Notes under the pieces: model-generated
The model's input: the letters and a program-made list of their open reading frames with translations, nothing else
The model's database searches: none
Told to the model about the DNA's origin: nothing
In this document: positions 1 to 5,000 of the stretch, in pieces
Layout of the letters: each line of letters starts with the position of its first letter
Numbering within the stretch: position 1 is the first letter of the stretch
From: Spirochaetota bacterium
GTDB lineage: Bacteria; Spirochaetota; Spirochaetia; DSM-27196; PWMO01
NCBI GenBank assembly: GCA_009908925.1
Contig: JAAAOH010000337.1
Span: 1 to 5,000, forward strand
Reading direction: 5' to 3'
Length of the DNA: 5,000 bases
Program-made: the position numbers and the translations under genes

Positions 1-174
1 CGAGTTCCGGTAGTGCTCGAGCATGAGGCCGTAGTGCGGATGTTTCGCAAGGGACTTCGGCTGCCGTTCGAGGAGATAGGCCAGCGAGTAGGTCCGCGCC
101 GGAGACGTCCGGCGGCGGCGGCGGCGCGGTCGATATCTGTCTGAGCTCCTCCGGGTAAGCGTACGTCGTCGCAT
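1..174 (-). CDS. Partial unknown protein, N-terminal part, runs off the left edge
   Basis: An open frame begins at an ATG (174-172) and stays open for 58 codons to the left edge. I do not recognise it. Its last 31 codons in the window look coding: they are strongly G/C at third positions and read TYSLAYLLERQPKSLAKHPH followed by YGLMLEHYRNS, a normal-looking helical protein segment. The first 26 or so residues are an arginine-rich low-complexity run (MRRRTLTRRSS, then RRRRRR) that resembles out-of-frame reading. No good Shine-Dalgarno precedes the ATG. The neighbouring minus-strand frame looks better over roughly positions 90-155 (AYPEELRQISTAPPPPPDVS) but has a TGA just upstream and no start codon. 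The true start or an N-terminal frameshift is therefore unresolved. The frame lies 74 bp downstream of the desaturase on the same strand and could be co-transcribed with it. No function is assigned. Confidence 0.4.
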   Translation of the reverse strand, partial: MRRRTLTRRSSDRYRPRRRRRRTSPARTYSLAYLLERQPKSLAKHPHYGLMLEHYRNS

Positions 175-195
175 CTACCGGAGGATCATATCACG

Positions 196-238
196 CCGGC
201 CCCGGCTGCGCAGCCCGCGGGGCAGCCCGCGGGGCCGG
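196..238 (-). terminator. GC-rich hairpin downstream of the desaturase, possible terminator
   Basis: CCGGCCCC at 196-203 is the exact reverse complement of GGGGCCGG at 231-238, giving an 8-bp stem around a 27-nt loop that itself holds self-complementary CCCGCGGG segments. It lies 11 bp past the desaturase stop codon on the minus strand. There is no T-run after the stem, so it is not a canonical intrinsic terminator; it could instead be a transcript-stabilising hairpin or simply a by-product of the repeats inside it. Confidence 0.25.
210..233. repeat. 12-bp tandem direct repeat, two perfect copies
   Basis: GCAGCCCGCGGG occurs at 210-221 and again at 222-233. A partial third copy, CAGCCCGC, sits at 241-248 right against the desaturase stop codon. 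Each unit contains the palindrome CCCGCGGG. The array lies in the gap between the desaturase and the left-edge frame and is non-coding as far as I can see. Confidence 0.8.
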
Positions 239-248
239 GTCAGCCCGC

Positions 249-1292
249 TTACGTCTGCGCCCGCCGGCGCATCATACGATGAGCCTCTCGAAAGCTCAGG
301 AACCGGGCCTCAAGCTCGCTCCAGAGGTTGGCGCGAATAGCGCGAAAACTGCGCCACAGGGTCAGAGGTCTCCCCACCCGGGCCTCGGGAAATGCGAGGT
401 ACGCCCGGCGCAGCCGGTAGTTCGGGATGCGCGGTTGGAGGTGATGCAGATGGTGTATCCCGATGTTTCCGGTGAACCAGCGAAGCACCGGGGGAAGCTT
501 GTAGTGTGACGCCCCGAGCAGGGCTGCGTCGAGCTGGTTCCACTCATCATCATGTGCCCAGTAACCCGGCTCGAATTGATGCTGCACGTAGAAGAGCCAT
601 ATACCGACTGCTCCGCCCATGAGTATCACAGGCAACTGTACACCGATATATGTCCACACCCCGAAGGCCACCGAAAAACCCGCGGCAAGGAGGAGAATAG
701 CCAGGTTGGTGAGGTGCACACTGCGGCGCTCGCTCGCCGTACCGTCGAGGCCCGCGAATCTGTTGAAGATGAGAAAGTTATAGAACGGCCCGAACACGAA
801 CAGCACGACCGGGTTTCTGTAGAGCCGGTACTGCAGCCGTCGCCACGGAGTAGCATCACGATACTCCTCGTAGGTCATGGTCATGATGTCCCCGACGCCG
901 CGATGGTCGAGCTGGCCGTTCGTCGCGTGATGCTTGAGGTGGGATCGCCGCCAGGCCTCGTAGGGGGTAAAGGTCAGCACACCGGTTACGAACCCTGCGA
1001 TGCGGTTTGCCCGGTTCGACGGAAAGAACGAGCCGTGAGCGCAGTCATGAAAGATGATGAAGGTGCGAACCAGAAACATACCGGCCGGAACCGCGATGAG
1101 AAGCAGCGCCCAGTAGGGCCATCCCTGCAGCATGCCATATCCCATAACCGCGAGTAGCCCCAGATAGGGGAGAACGGTGTTTGCGAGCTGTAAGGCAGCG
1201 CGGGCCCAGGCCCCCTCTCGAAACCTTTTGAGCTCATGAAACCACTGCGGTTTATCTCCGCGCGGTCGTGGTGAGGACGTCTTCTCGTCCAT
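249..1292 (-). CDS. Membrane fatty acid desaturase (acyl-lipid type, three His boxes)
   Basis: This 347-residue protein is a complete integral-membrane di-iron fatty acid desaturase (FA_desaturase superfamily). It would insert a cis double bond into acyl chains of membrane lipids at the cytoplasmic face, using O2 and electrons from ferredoxin or a similar carrier. All three histidine boxes are present: HDCAH at residues 82-86, HLKHH at 118-122, and HHLHH at 280-284 in the context GIHHLHHLQPRIPNYRL. The extra histidine in VQHQFE (238), usual in omega-6/delta-12 and Bacillus Des-like enzymes, is also present. Hydrophobic membrane segments lie near residues 36-56, 61-81, 95-110, 162-178, 193-215 and 218-238. 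Length is normal for the family. The ATG start is supported by GAGGAGG five bases upstream. The N-terminal 18 residues and the basic C-terminus are soluble. Regiospecificity cannot be told from sequence; a lipid-linked delta-5, delta-9 or delta-12 activity is possible. No electron-carrier gene is visible nearby. Confidence 0.95.
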   Translation of the reverse strand: MDEKTSSPRPRGDKPQWFHELKRFREGAWARAALQLANTVLPYLGLLAVMGYGMLQGWPYWALLLIAVPAGMFLVRTFIIFHDCAHGSFFPSNRANRIAGFVTGVLTFTPYEAWRRSHLKHHATNGQLDHRGVGDIMTMTYEEYRDATPWRRLQYRLYRNPVVLFVFGPFYNFLIFNRFAGLDGTASERRSVHLTNLAILLLAAGFSVAFGVWTYIGVQLPVILMGGAVGIWLFYVQHQFEPGYWAHDDEWNQLDAALLGASHYKLPPVLRWFTGNIGIHHLHHLQPRIPNYRLRRAYLAFPEARVGRPLTLWRSFRAIRANLWSELEARFLSFREAHRMMRRRAQT

Positions 1293-1297
1293 TGGGG

Positions 1298-1304
1298 CCT
1301 CCTC
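1298..1304 (-). promoter_or_regulatory. Ribosome binding site of the desaturase
   Basis: Read on the minus strand this is GAGGAGG, followed by CCCCA and then the ATG at 1292-1290. It is the strongest Shine-Dalgarno in the window and fixes the desaturase start. Confidence 0.8.
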
Positions 1305-1331
1305 GACAGAACCTGCCCGGCTGTCGTCATC

Positions 1332-1360
1332 AATCTACGTGAATTGGTCGACAATTGCAA
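1332..1360 (-). promoter_or_regulatory. Candidate sigma-70-type promoter for the desaturase
   Basis: On the minus strand TTGCAA (1360-1355) is followed after exactly 17 bp by TAGATT (1337-1332). Each box matches four of six consensus positions. Transcription would start near 1325, leaving a leader of about 33 nt that contains the Shine-Dalgarno. This AT-richer island stands out in GC-rich surroundings. Prediction by eye only. Confidence 0.4.
1342..1356. promoter_or_regulatory. Inverted repeat in the desaturase promoter, possible operator
   Basis: AATTG and CAATT form a perfect 5-bp inverted repeat around a 5-bp centre that itself contains TCGA. The element lies in the spacer and touches the -35 box of the candidate desaturase promoter, a typical place for a repressor site. 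No regulator gene is in the window, so the binding protein is unknown. The short arms make chance occurrence possible. Confidence 0.3.
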
Positions 1361-1705
1361 ATCTCCTGGCGGGGCGTGACCCGGCGGGCCGCGTCGAGCC
1401 GCAGGCCGTGTCGCGTCCCGGGTCGCGTCGAGCCGCGGGTCGCCTTCGTGGTCGACGTGGACCACGAGCTCATCACCGACGAGGAGGCATGCCGGTTCAC
1501 GATGTGCTACCGAAGCGTCATGGGCACGGGCCACATCCGCTTTCTCGAGGCGCCCGAAGAGAAACGCTACGCGATGAACTGCATACTGCGACAGTACTCG
1601 GGTCGCGATGACTGGAGACTGCCGGATCGGGCCCTGCAGGCTATGGCCATCTACTCGCTGGTGATCGAGGAGATGAACGGCAAACGCTCTCCGGGCAAAT
1701 CCTGA
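1355..1705 (+). pseudogene. Truncated NimA-like FMN-binding split-barrel protein (C-terminal half)
   Basis: The open frame encodes up to 116 residues from a TTG at 1355, but only codons from about 1439 look like protein. From there it reads VAFVVDVDHELITDEEACRF and MCYRSVMGTGHIRFLEAPEE, followed by KR, a QYSGRDDWRLPDRAL segment and a final VIEEMNGKR. This matches the C-terminal half of the NimA / pyridoxamine 5'-phosphate oxidase-like family (nitroimidazole-resistance type flavoproteins), which typically continue from ANPRV into the FEVDxDHE-like strand and end in IEEMTGK. Family members are about 150-160 residues, so roughly the first 65-70, including much of the flavin-binding barrel, are missing. 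Upstream codons 1-28 are arginine-rich and derive from the adjacent GC-rich repeat. No Shine-Dalgarno precedes the TTG, or the GTG at 1339 in another frame. The retained half has no stops and keeps good codon usage, so truncation is recent, or the fragment is still expressed. The gene converges on the lipoprotein gene with 12 bp between stops. Confidence 0.65.
1373..1438. repeat. GC-rich repeat tract at the NimA break point
   Basis: The tract contains GCGTCGAGCCGC twice (1391-1402 and 1425-1436, 34 bp apart). Its left end, 1373-1393, is the reverse complement of 4884-4905 in the tandem repeat at the other end of the window, except for one missing C; the shared core GCCGGGTCACGCC is exact. It ends exactly where NimA homology begins. 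It therefore looks like a copy of a dispersed repeat family rather than ordinary coding or intergenic sequence. Confidence 0.6.
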
Positions 1706-1717
1706 ACGGCAGCGGCG

Positions 1718-3643
1718 CTACGCCTCCCCGTCGGCAGGGAGCAGCAGCAGCACATCACCGGGGGCGAGCGGACTGAACACGCTGAGCAGCTCCTCTACCG
1801 CCCGTGCCGCTCGGATAAAGCTGTCGGGGTGCTCTGCGAGGAAGCGCTCTATCTCCTGTCGCTGTGCCGGGCGGGCATTCGCAAAACGCGGGGCAAGCAC
1901 GCCGCGGAGATAGCCACGCACGCGGTCTGTGGGTTGCTGCATCAGGTAGGCCTGAAACTCGTTTATCATCAGGTACTCATCCGCCGGATCGTAGGTCATG
2001 TAGGAGAGCAGACCCCGCCAGTACGATCGCTCAGCATCCGAGAGTCCGTTCCAGATCTCCGTCACGCCGTCGCGAAAACCCTCTTCCTCATAGAACACAC
2101 CATGGTACGCCTCGTGGGTGATGAGAAGCTCCCGAAGAAGCGGATAGGAGCTCTGTGAAATGGAGAGGATCCCGCCCTTCCCCGGCGCGTAGCCGTCGGC
2201 GGCCCTGCGAATCACCCCGTTTGCGAGCAGCAGCTCTCGAAGGAGCTCCTCCTCGGCGTTGAGCCCAAAAGCCTCCGCCTCGGCCTGCGTGAAGAAGTCC
2301 GCAAGGCCCTCCGGGCGGTAGTTGTGGGCGTTCCAGCCGTGTCGACCGGAAAGCTCATCGTCGGAGAGCAGCCGTCCGCGAAAGCCGCGCTTCTCGACGA
2401 AGAAGGCAAGCCGCCTGAAGAGCCGCGCCTGGGTCCCGTAGTCGTCCGTGTCGAAGACGAGAATGTCGGGATAGGCAGACCAGGAGAAAACCTCGAACTC
2501 ATCTCGACGCCATGCACTCTGCGGGTAGGAGGAGAGAATGGTCGCAAGGTCGGCCGGGATCGGTGCGTTGATGTCCGCGCGTGCCGAGTCCCCCCGGGCC
2601 ACGTCGCCGGAACGGGCGTTCAGGCTGCGGGCCGTCCTCTCATGCCACTGCACACGTCGCACCGCCACTCCGCTGTCAACCGAACTCACCCTGACGACGG
2701 CGGGCACGAAGCCCAGCGCGGGCCCCGGTATTGCGATGGTTCCCGAACCGGCGGTGAGCCGCGCACGGTAGGAGACGGCGGCGCGCCCGCCCGTGGTGTC
2801 GGCGGCGTCATCAGTCCGCGAGCCGGTCGGGGCGCCGGCGAGATCAAGGGTCGCCCAGCGCTCCGGGGCGGCGGTCGCGGCCCCGGCGGACGGCGCGCCG
2901 GCGTCACCGTTGGTGACGGCCTCACCCTCGACGTCGGTAACGTAGTCGATCTCCAGCCTGCCGCGTGCGGCCACGACGTCGCCCGAAGCTCCAGAGCCCA
3001 TCCGCCCGGCCGGCAGCTCAACGGCCCACTCGAGCGAGGACCCGCGTGAAACCGAAAGGGCGGATCCGGCGCCGAGACGTACGGAATCGGCGGTGAGCAC
3101 CGCGCCGAAGAAAGGACTCGTCACCGTAAGTGACGCTACCGGCTCATCGCCTCCGGACGATTCCGGCGGCTCCCAGCCCGGCGGCGGGATGATGGTCACA
3201 CCGCGGATGCCCGCGGCATTGTCGAGGTGAAGCACGTGCTCGCGGCGCCCCGTTTTCAGCGCAGGCGGCACTGCAGGGAGTCGCAGAGAGTCGACCTCCG
3301 TCCCCTCCCCGTTCAGGAGCGACAGGCGCGAGCCCGCGGGCAATACGGAGGTGGACACGAGCACTGCGGCGTTCTGTGTACCGCCGGACAGCGGTGGGTC
3401 GATCAGGTAATAGTAGGCAGGCTCCTGCTCCGGATCGCCGCCGCCCGCCCCGAGGGTCCCGACGAAATCCTCCTGATCCACCGCCGAAACTGAAGCCGCC
3501 TCGCCGTCGCCGCGATCGACGGAAATCGGCGGGCCGGCTGCGGCGCAACCCGACATAGCAAGCGCGGGAACGGCAATCAAGAGGATGCCGATGCGGGACG
3601 AGTTACGCCTCTTTATCGCGGCGAGAATCTTGTGCCACACCAT
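1718..3643 (-). CDS. Large lipoprotein with an HEXXH zinc-metallopeptidase motif, family unknown
   Basis: The predicted product has 641 residues. A basic N-terminus, a hydrophobic core (GILLIAVPALAM) and a relaxed lipobox L28-A-M-S-G-C33 mark it as a secreted lipoprotein anchored at Cys33. Residues ~34-330 look like beta-rich extracellular sequence with Ala/Gly/Asp-rich linkers (for example around 240-260). Residues ~360-625 look like a separate alpha/beta domain: PDILVFDTDDY (392-402), GWNAHNYRPEGLADFF (436-451), then THEAYHG with H510-E-A-Y-H514 and a downstream NEFQAYL with E562. HEXXH plus a Glu 48 residues later is the gluzincin-type zinc-ligand arrangement, so a cell-surface or periplasmic metallopeptidase is inferred. 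I do not recognise a named family. A TTG start at 3658 (646 residues, overlapping the upstream stop) is possible, but ATG 3643 has GAGG nine bases upstream and is preferred. It is probably co-transcribed with the gene 11 bp upstream. Confidence 0.85.
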   Translation of the reverse strand: MVWHKILAAIKRRNSSRIGILLIAVPALAMSGCAAAGPPISVDRGDGEAASVSAVDQEDFVGTLGAGGGDPEQEPAYYYLIDPPLSGGTQNAAVLVSTSVLPAGSRLSLLNGEGTEVDSLRLPAVPPALKTGRREHVLHLDNAAGIRGVTIIPPPGWEPPESSGGDEPVASLTVTSPFFGAVLTADSVRLGAGSALSVSRGSSLEWAVELPAGRMGSGASGDVVAARGRLEIDYVTDVEGEAVTNGDAGAPSAGAATAAPERWATLDLAGAPTGSRTDDAADTTGGRAAVSYRARLTAGSGTIAIPGPALGFVPAVVRVSSVDSGVAVRRVQWHERTARSLNARSGDVARGDSARADINAPIPADLATILSSYPQSAWRRDEFEVFSWSAYPDILVFDTDDYGTQARLFRRLAFFVEKRGFRGRLLSDDELSGRHGWNAHNYRPEGLADFFTQAEAEAFGLNAEEELLRELLLANGVIRRAADGYAPGKGGILSISQSSYPLLRELLITHEAYHGVFYEEEGFRDGVTEIWNGLSDAERSYWRGLLSYMTYDPADEYLMINEFQAYLMQQPTDRVRGYLRGVLAPRFANARPAQRQEIERFLAEHPDSFIRAARAVEELLSVFSPLAPGDVLLLLPADGEA

Positions 3644-3652
3644 GGTCGGATG

Positions 3653-3656
3653 CCTC
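3653..3656 (-). promoter_or_regulatory. Ribosome binding site deciding the lipoprotein start
   Basis: GAGG on the minus strand lies nine bases before ATG 3643 and overlaps the TGA stop (3657-3655) of the upstream gene. This favours ATG 3643 over the TTG at 3658 and suggests translational coupling between the two genes. Confidence 0.5.
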
Positions 3657-4422
3657 AAAGGGCCACGATACTCTTTGCGAGCAACTCGGCCACCTCGGCG
3701 CGGCGGGACGAGGAGAGGGCCTGCGAGGAGCGCACCAGGCTATCGAAGCGTCCACGAAAGGACTCCGGCAGCACCGGCAGCTCGCGGGTTTGCTCATAGA
3801 GGAGTCGCCCCGACGGCTCGAACCGGTGGTTTATGGCGAATAGGACGCTGCACGCGCTTCGAACGAAGCCTGCGCTCGAGATGAGATAGAAGAGGTCGTC
3901 CTCCCGCATGACCGCGGCGGCAACATCTCCGAGGTAATGCTCCATGCGCGCCTGAAACGCCTCCCGAAGCATATCCCAGAAGTCCTCCGAGAAAGCATCG
4001 AGGTCTCGCCGAACCTCGGTCAACCACTCGGACTTCTGATACAGCACGCGCCCCTCTTTGAGGCGATAGAACATATAGGTACCACTGTCGCGGAAGGACC
4101 CGCCGGCACCACGGGCGCCCTGTATGATTCGGTTGAATCGATCAATGTCCTTGTACTCGAGTCGAAAGGGAATGTCATCGAGCAGGAAGCGATCCTTGCG
4201 GGTGAGTTTCAGCGTCTCGAAGGCCACGACGTCGGCAAACTCTTCCTCCCGGGACTCCGGATCAGGAATATCACCGGCGCAATACACATCAAGACTTACA
4301 AAAAAGTAGGGATCGTAGATATCCTCGAAGCCGGTGTCCACGAGCGAAATCGTGTCCACTCCGTTCCAGCGTTTGAGGATTCCGATGATCTGATTAACGG
4401 CGGACTCAACTCGGGGTTTCAT
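3655..4422 (-). CDS. Nucleotidyltransferase-like protein, DUF4037-like C-terminus
   Basis: The product has 255 residues, no signal peptide and no membrane segment, so it should be cytoplasmic. The C-terminal third (SVLFAINHRFEPSGRLLYEQ, then TRELPVLPESF, about residues 192-222) resembles the helical substrate-binding domain that follows nucleotidyltransferase domains in DUF4037-type proteins. The N-terminus has a matching layout: a helix (~5-20), then DTGFED at 29-34 and a strand FFVSLDVY at 40-47, in the place where pol-beta-type NTases carry their Gly motif and D-x-D metal ligands. Only one acidic residue (D45) fits the usual pair, so activity is doubtful. The segment FRLEYKDIDRFNRIIQ (86-101) also fits the family. 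ATG 4422 is chosen over the GTG at 4458 because codons 4458-4423 (GAT TTT GCT ATA) are unlike the rest of the gene; neither start has a strong Shine-Dalgarno. It leads a likely two-gene unit with the lipoprotein. Substrate unknown. Confidence 0.75.
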   Translation of the reverse strand: MKPRVESAVNQIIGILKRWNGVDTISLVDTGFEDIYDPYFFVSLDVYCAGDIPDPESREEEFADVVAFETLKLTRKDRFLLDDIPFRLEYKDIDRFNRIIQGARGAGGSFRDSGTYMFYRLKEGRVLYQKSEWLTEVRRDLDAFSEDFWDMLREAFQARMEHYLGDVAAAVMREDDLFYLISSAGFVRSACSVLFAINHRFEPSGRLLYEQTRELPVLPESFRGRFDSLVRSSQALSSSRRAEVAELLAKSIVAL

Positions 4423-4429
4423 CGCCCCG

Positions 4430-4435
4430 ATTATA
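4430..4435 (-). promoter_or_regulatory. Perfect TATAAT -10 box just upstream of ATG 4422
   Basis: On the minus strand the hexamer is TATAAT within GCTATAATCGGGGCG, directly before the ATG. Transcription from it would start within a few bases of ATG 4422, giving a leaderless or nearly leaderless mRNA for the two-gene unit. I see no good -35 at 16-18 bp, so it may be a chance match or part of an N-terminal extension from GTG 4458. Confidence 0.3.
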
Positions 4436-4450
4436 GCAAAATCGTGCGCG

Positions 4451-4480
4451 TTGAACACCTCAGGCGCCGCGCCGTATTAT
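4451..4480 (+). promoter_or_regulatory. Candidate sigma-70-type promoter for the right-edge gene
   Basis: TTGAAC (4451-4456, four of six consensus) is followed after 18 bp by TATTAT (4475-4480, five of six). The start point would be near 4487, only about five bases before ATG 4492, so a very short leader is implied. This fits the lack of a clear Shine-Dalgarno upstream of that ATG. Confidence 0.4.
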
Positions 4481-4491
4481 GAGTCTGAATC

Positions 4492-5000
4492 ATGATGCTA
4501 TCCGCGCTGCGCATGCCGGGAAACATAGAGGGTCGCCTCGCCGATCTCCAGGGCACGCTCTTCCGGGAACAGGGGCTGATTTCAGCCCGCGCCCTCCCGC
4601 CGCTGGTCCCGCTTCTCTGGACCCGAACGCCACCCGAGCTCGCCGCCCTGGACCCGGCACCGCTTCCGCCGCTGACCGTGACCGTCCCCGCGGCCGGGAA
4701 CGCAGGGGTCGTCCTCGGACTCTCGCCGCTCGGCCCGCTTGAGAAGCTTGCGACCCACCTCGCAGAGGCCGCTCGGGCGGCGCCTGCACGGGGAGACGCC
4801 GGGACGGGTGGAGTCGCGGGGGACACTATCCCCTTTTCCCTCGGCGCCCCAGCGATACTTCTCGCCCCCGCCCCGTCGAGCCACGCGGCCCCGCCGGGTC
4901 ACGCCGCCCAGTCGAGCCACGCGGCCCCGCCGGATCACGCGGCCCAGTCGACGGCCCCGCCGCCGGACGCGGCTGCGCTGACCGTGGACGCCATTCACGG
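4492..5000 (+). CDS. Ala/Pro-rich protein of unknown function, N-terminal part, runs off the right edge
   Basis: The frame is open for 169 codons from ATG 4492 to the window end, with an in-frame TGA immediately before it (4486-4488), so the start is at 4492 or the adjacent ATG 4495. Residues 1-95 look like a folded segment: MLSALRMPGNIEGRLADLQG, a helical LPPLVPLLW stretch, a strand LTVTVPA, then VVLGLSPLGPLEKLATHLAE. From about residue 96 it becomes Ala/Pro/Gly-rich and contains the 12-residue repeat SSHAAPPGHAAQ / SSHAAPPDHAAQ at 129-140 and 141-152. There is no signal peptide or membrane anchor. I do not recognise it. An N-terminal domain with a long Ala/Pro linker is seen in flagellar hook-length control (FliK-like) proteins, but the diagnostic C-terminal domain would lie outside the window, so that is only a guess. 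It is divergent from the NTase-like gene. Confidence 0.7.
   Translation, partial: MMLSALRMPGNIEGRLADLQGTLFREQGLISARALPPLVPLLWTRTPPELAALDPAPLPPLTVTVPAAGNAGVVLGLSPLGPLEKLATHLAEAARAAPARGDAGTGGVAGDTIPFSLGAPAILLAPAPSSHAAPPGHAAQSSHAAPPDHAAQSTAPPPDAAALTVDAIH
4876..4962 (+). repeat. 36-bp tandem repeat in coding sequence
   Basis: Unit 1 is 4876-4911 and unit 2 is 4912-4947; they differ at two bases. A third, shortened copy starts at 4948 (TCGACGGCCCCGCCG), lacking a GCCACG-type block. Because 36 is a multiple of three the array stays in frame and encodes the SSHAAPP[GD]HAAQ repeat. Part of the unit recurs inverted at 1373-1393. Confidence 0.85.

Noticed and set aside
1..144. Plus-strand open frame from the left edge to a TGA at 142-144 (reads VVLEHEAVVRMFRKGLRLPF and onwards)
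   Set aside because: It is open across 48 codons, but third positions are clearly less G/C-biased than in the minus-strand frame over the same bases, and it ends in poly-Arg/poly-Ala. The minus-strand reading is the better candidate.
552..1157. Plus-strand 201-codon open frame opposite the desaturase
   Set aside because: Antisense shadow: the minus strand here encodes an unambiguous desaturase with all histidine boxes.
2324..3049. Plus-strand 241-codon open frame opposite the lipoprotein gene
   Set aside because: Gly/Arg-rich composition typical of antisense reading in GC-rich DNA; the minus strand carries the lipoprotein with signal peptide and HEXXH motif.
3937..4482. Plus-strand 181-codon open frame opposite the NTase-like gene
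   Set aside because: Antisense of a better-supported gene; no recognisable motifs and no ribosome binding site.
4876..4962. CRISPR array
   Set aside because: The units are directly adjacent with no unique spacers, are in frame with a coding sequence and lack repeat-spacer alternation.
4582..4998. Minus-strand Arg/Gly-rich open frame at the right edge
   Set aside because: Its RRGRVARRGG-type repeats are only the reverse reading of the 36-bp tandem repeat; the plus-strand frame has better codon use and a promoter-like region.
1..5000. tRNA, rRNA or insertion-sequence genes
   Set aside because: No tRNA-like cloverleaf motifs (such as GGTTCGAATCC), rRNA blocks, transposase motifs or terminal inverted repeats were seen on either strand.

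Overview
The window is bacterial chromosomal DNA, GC-rich by eye (roughly 60-65%), with short intergenic gaps and strong G/C preference at third codon positions. The lineage cannot be fixed from sequence alone. The relaxed lipobox of the large lipoprotein and the general look of the two linked unknown proteins would fit a free-living spirochaete, but this is a weak inference. The fatty acid desaturase needs O2, so the host probably meets oxygen.

Layout from left to right: (1) a partial unknown reading frame on the minus strand leaving the left edge (1-174); (2) a gap holding a 12-bp tandem repeat inside a GC-rich hairpin (196-238); (3) a complete membrane fatty acid desaturase on the minus strand (249-1292) with a clear ribosome binding site and a plausible promoter; (4) a short GC-rich repeat tract (1373-1438) running directly into the C-terminal half of a NimA-like flavin-binding protein on the plus strand (homology 1439-1705), probably a truncated remnant; (5) converging on it, a minus-strand pair: an NTase-like/DUF4037-like protein (3655-4422) followed closely by a 641-residue lipoprotein (1718-3643) with an HEAYH zinc-peptidase motif; (6) a divergent intergenic region with promoter-like boxes on both strands; (7) a plus-strand Ala/Pro-rich protein (4492 to beyond the right edge) containing a 36-bp tandem repeat.

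The two minus-strand genes at 1718-4422 look like one transcriptional unit: 11 bp separate them and the second gene's Shine-Dalgarno overlaps the first gene's stop codon. The desaturase is a separate unit that would adjust membrane lipid unsaturation. The most notable features are the uncharacterised lipoprotein metallopeptidase candidate, and a GC-rich repeat sequence that appears in inverted orientation at both ends of the window, once at the break point of the NimA remnant and once as in-frame tandem repeats in the right-edge gene.
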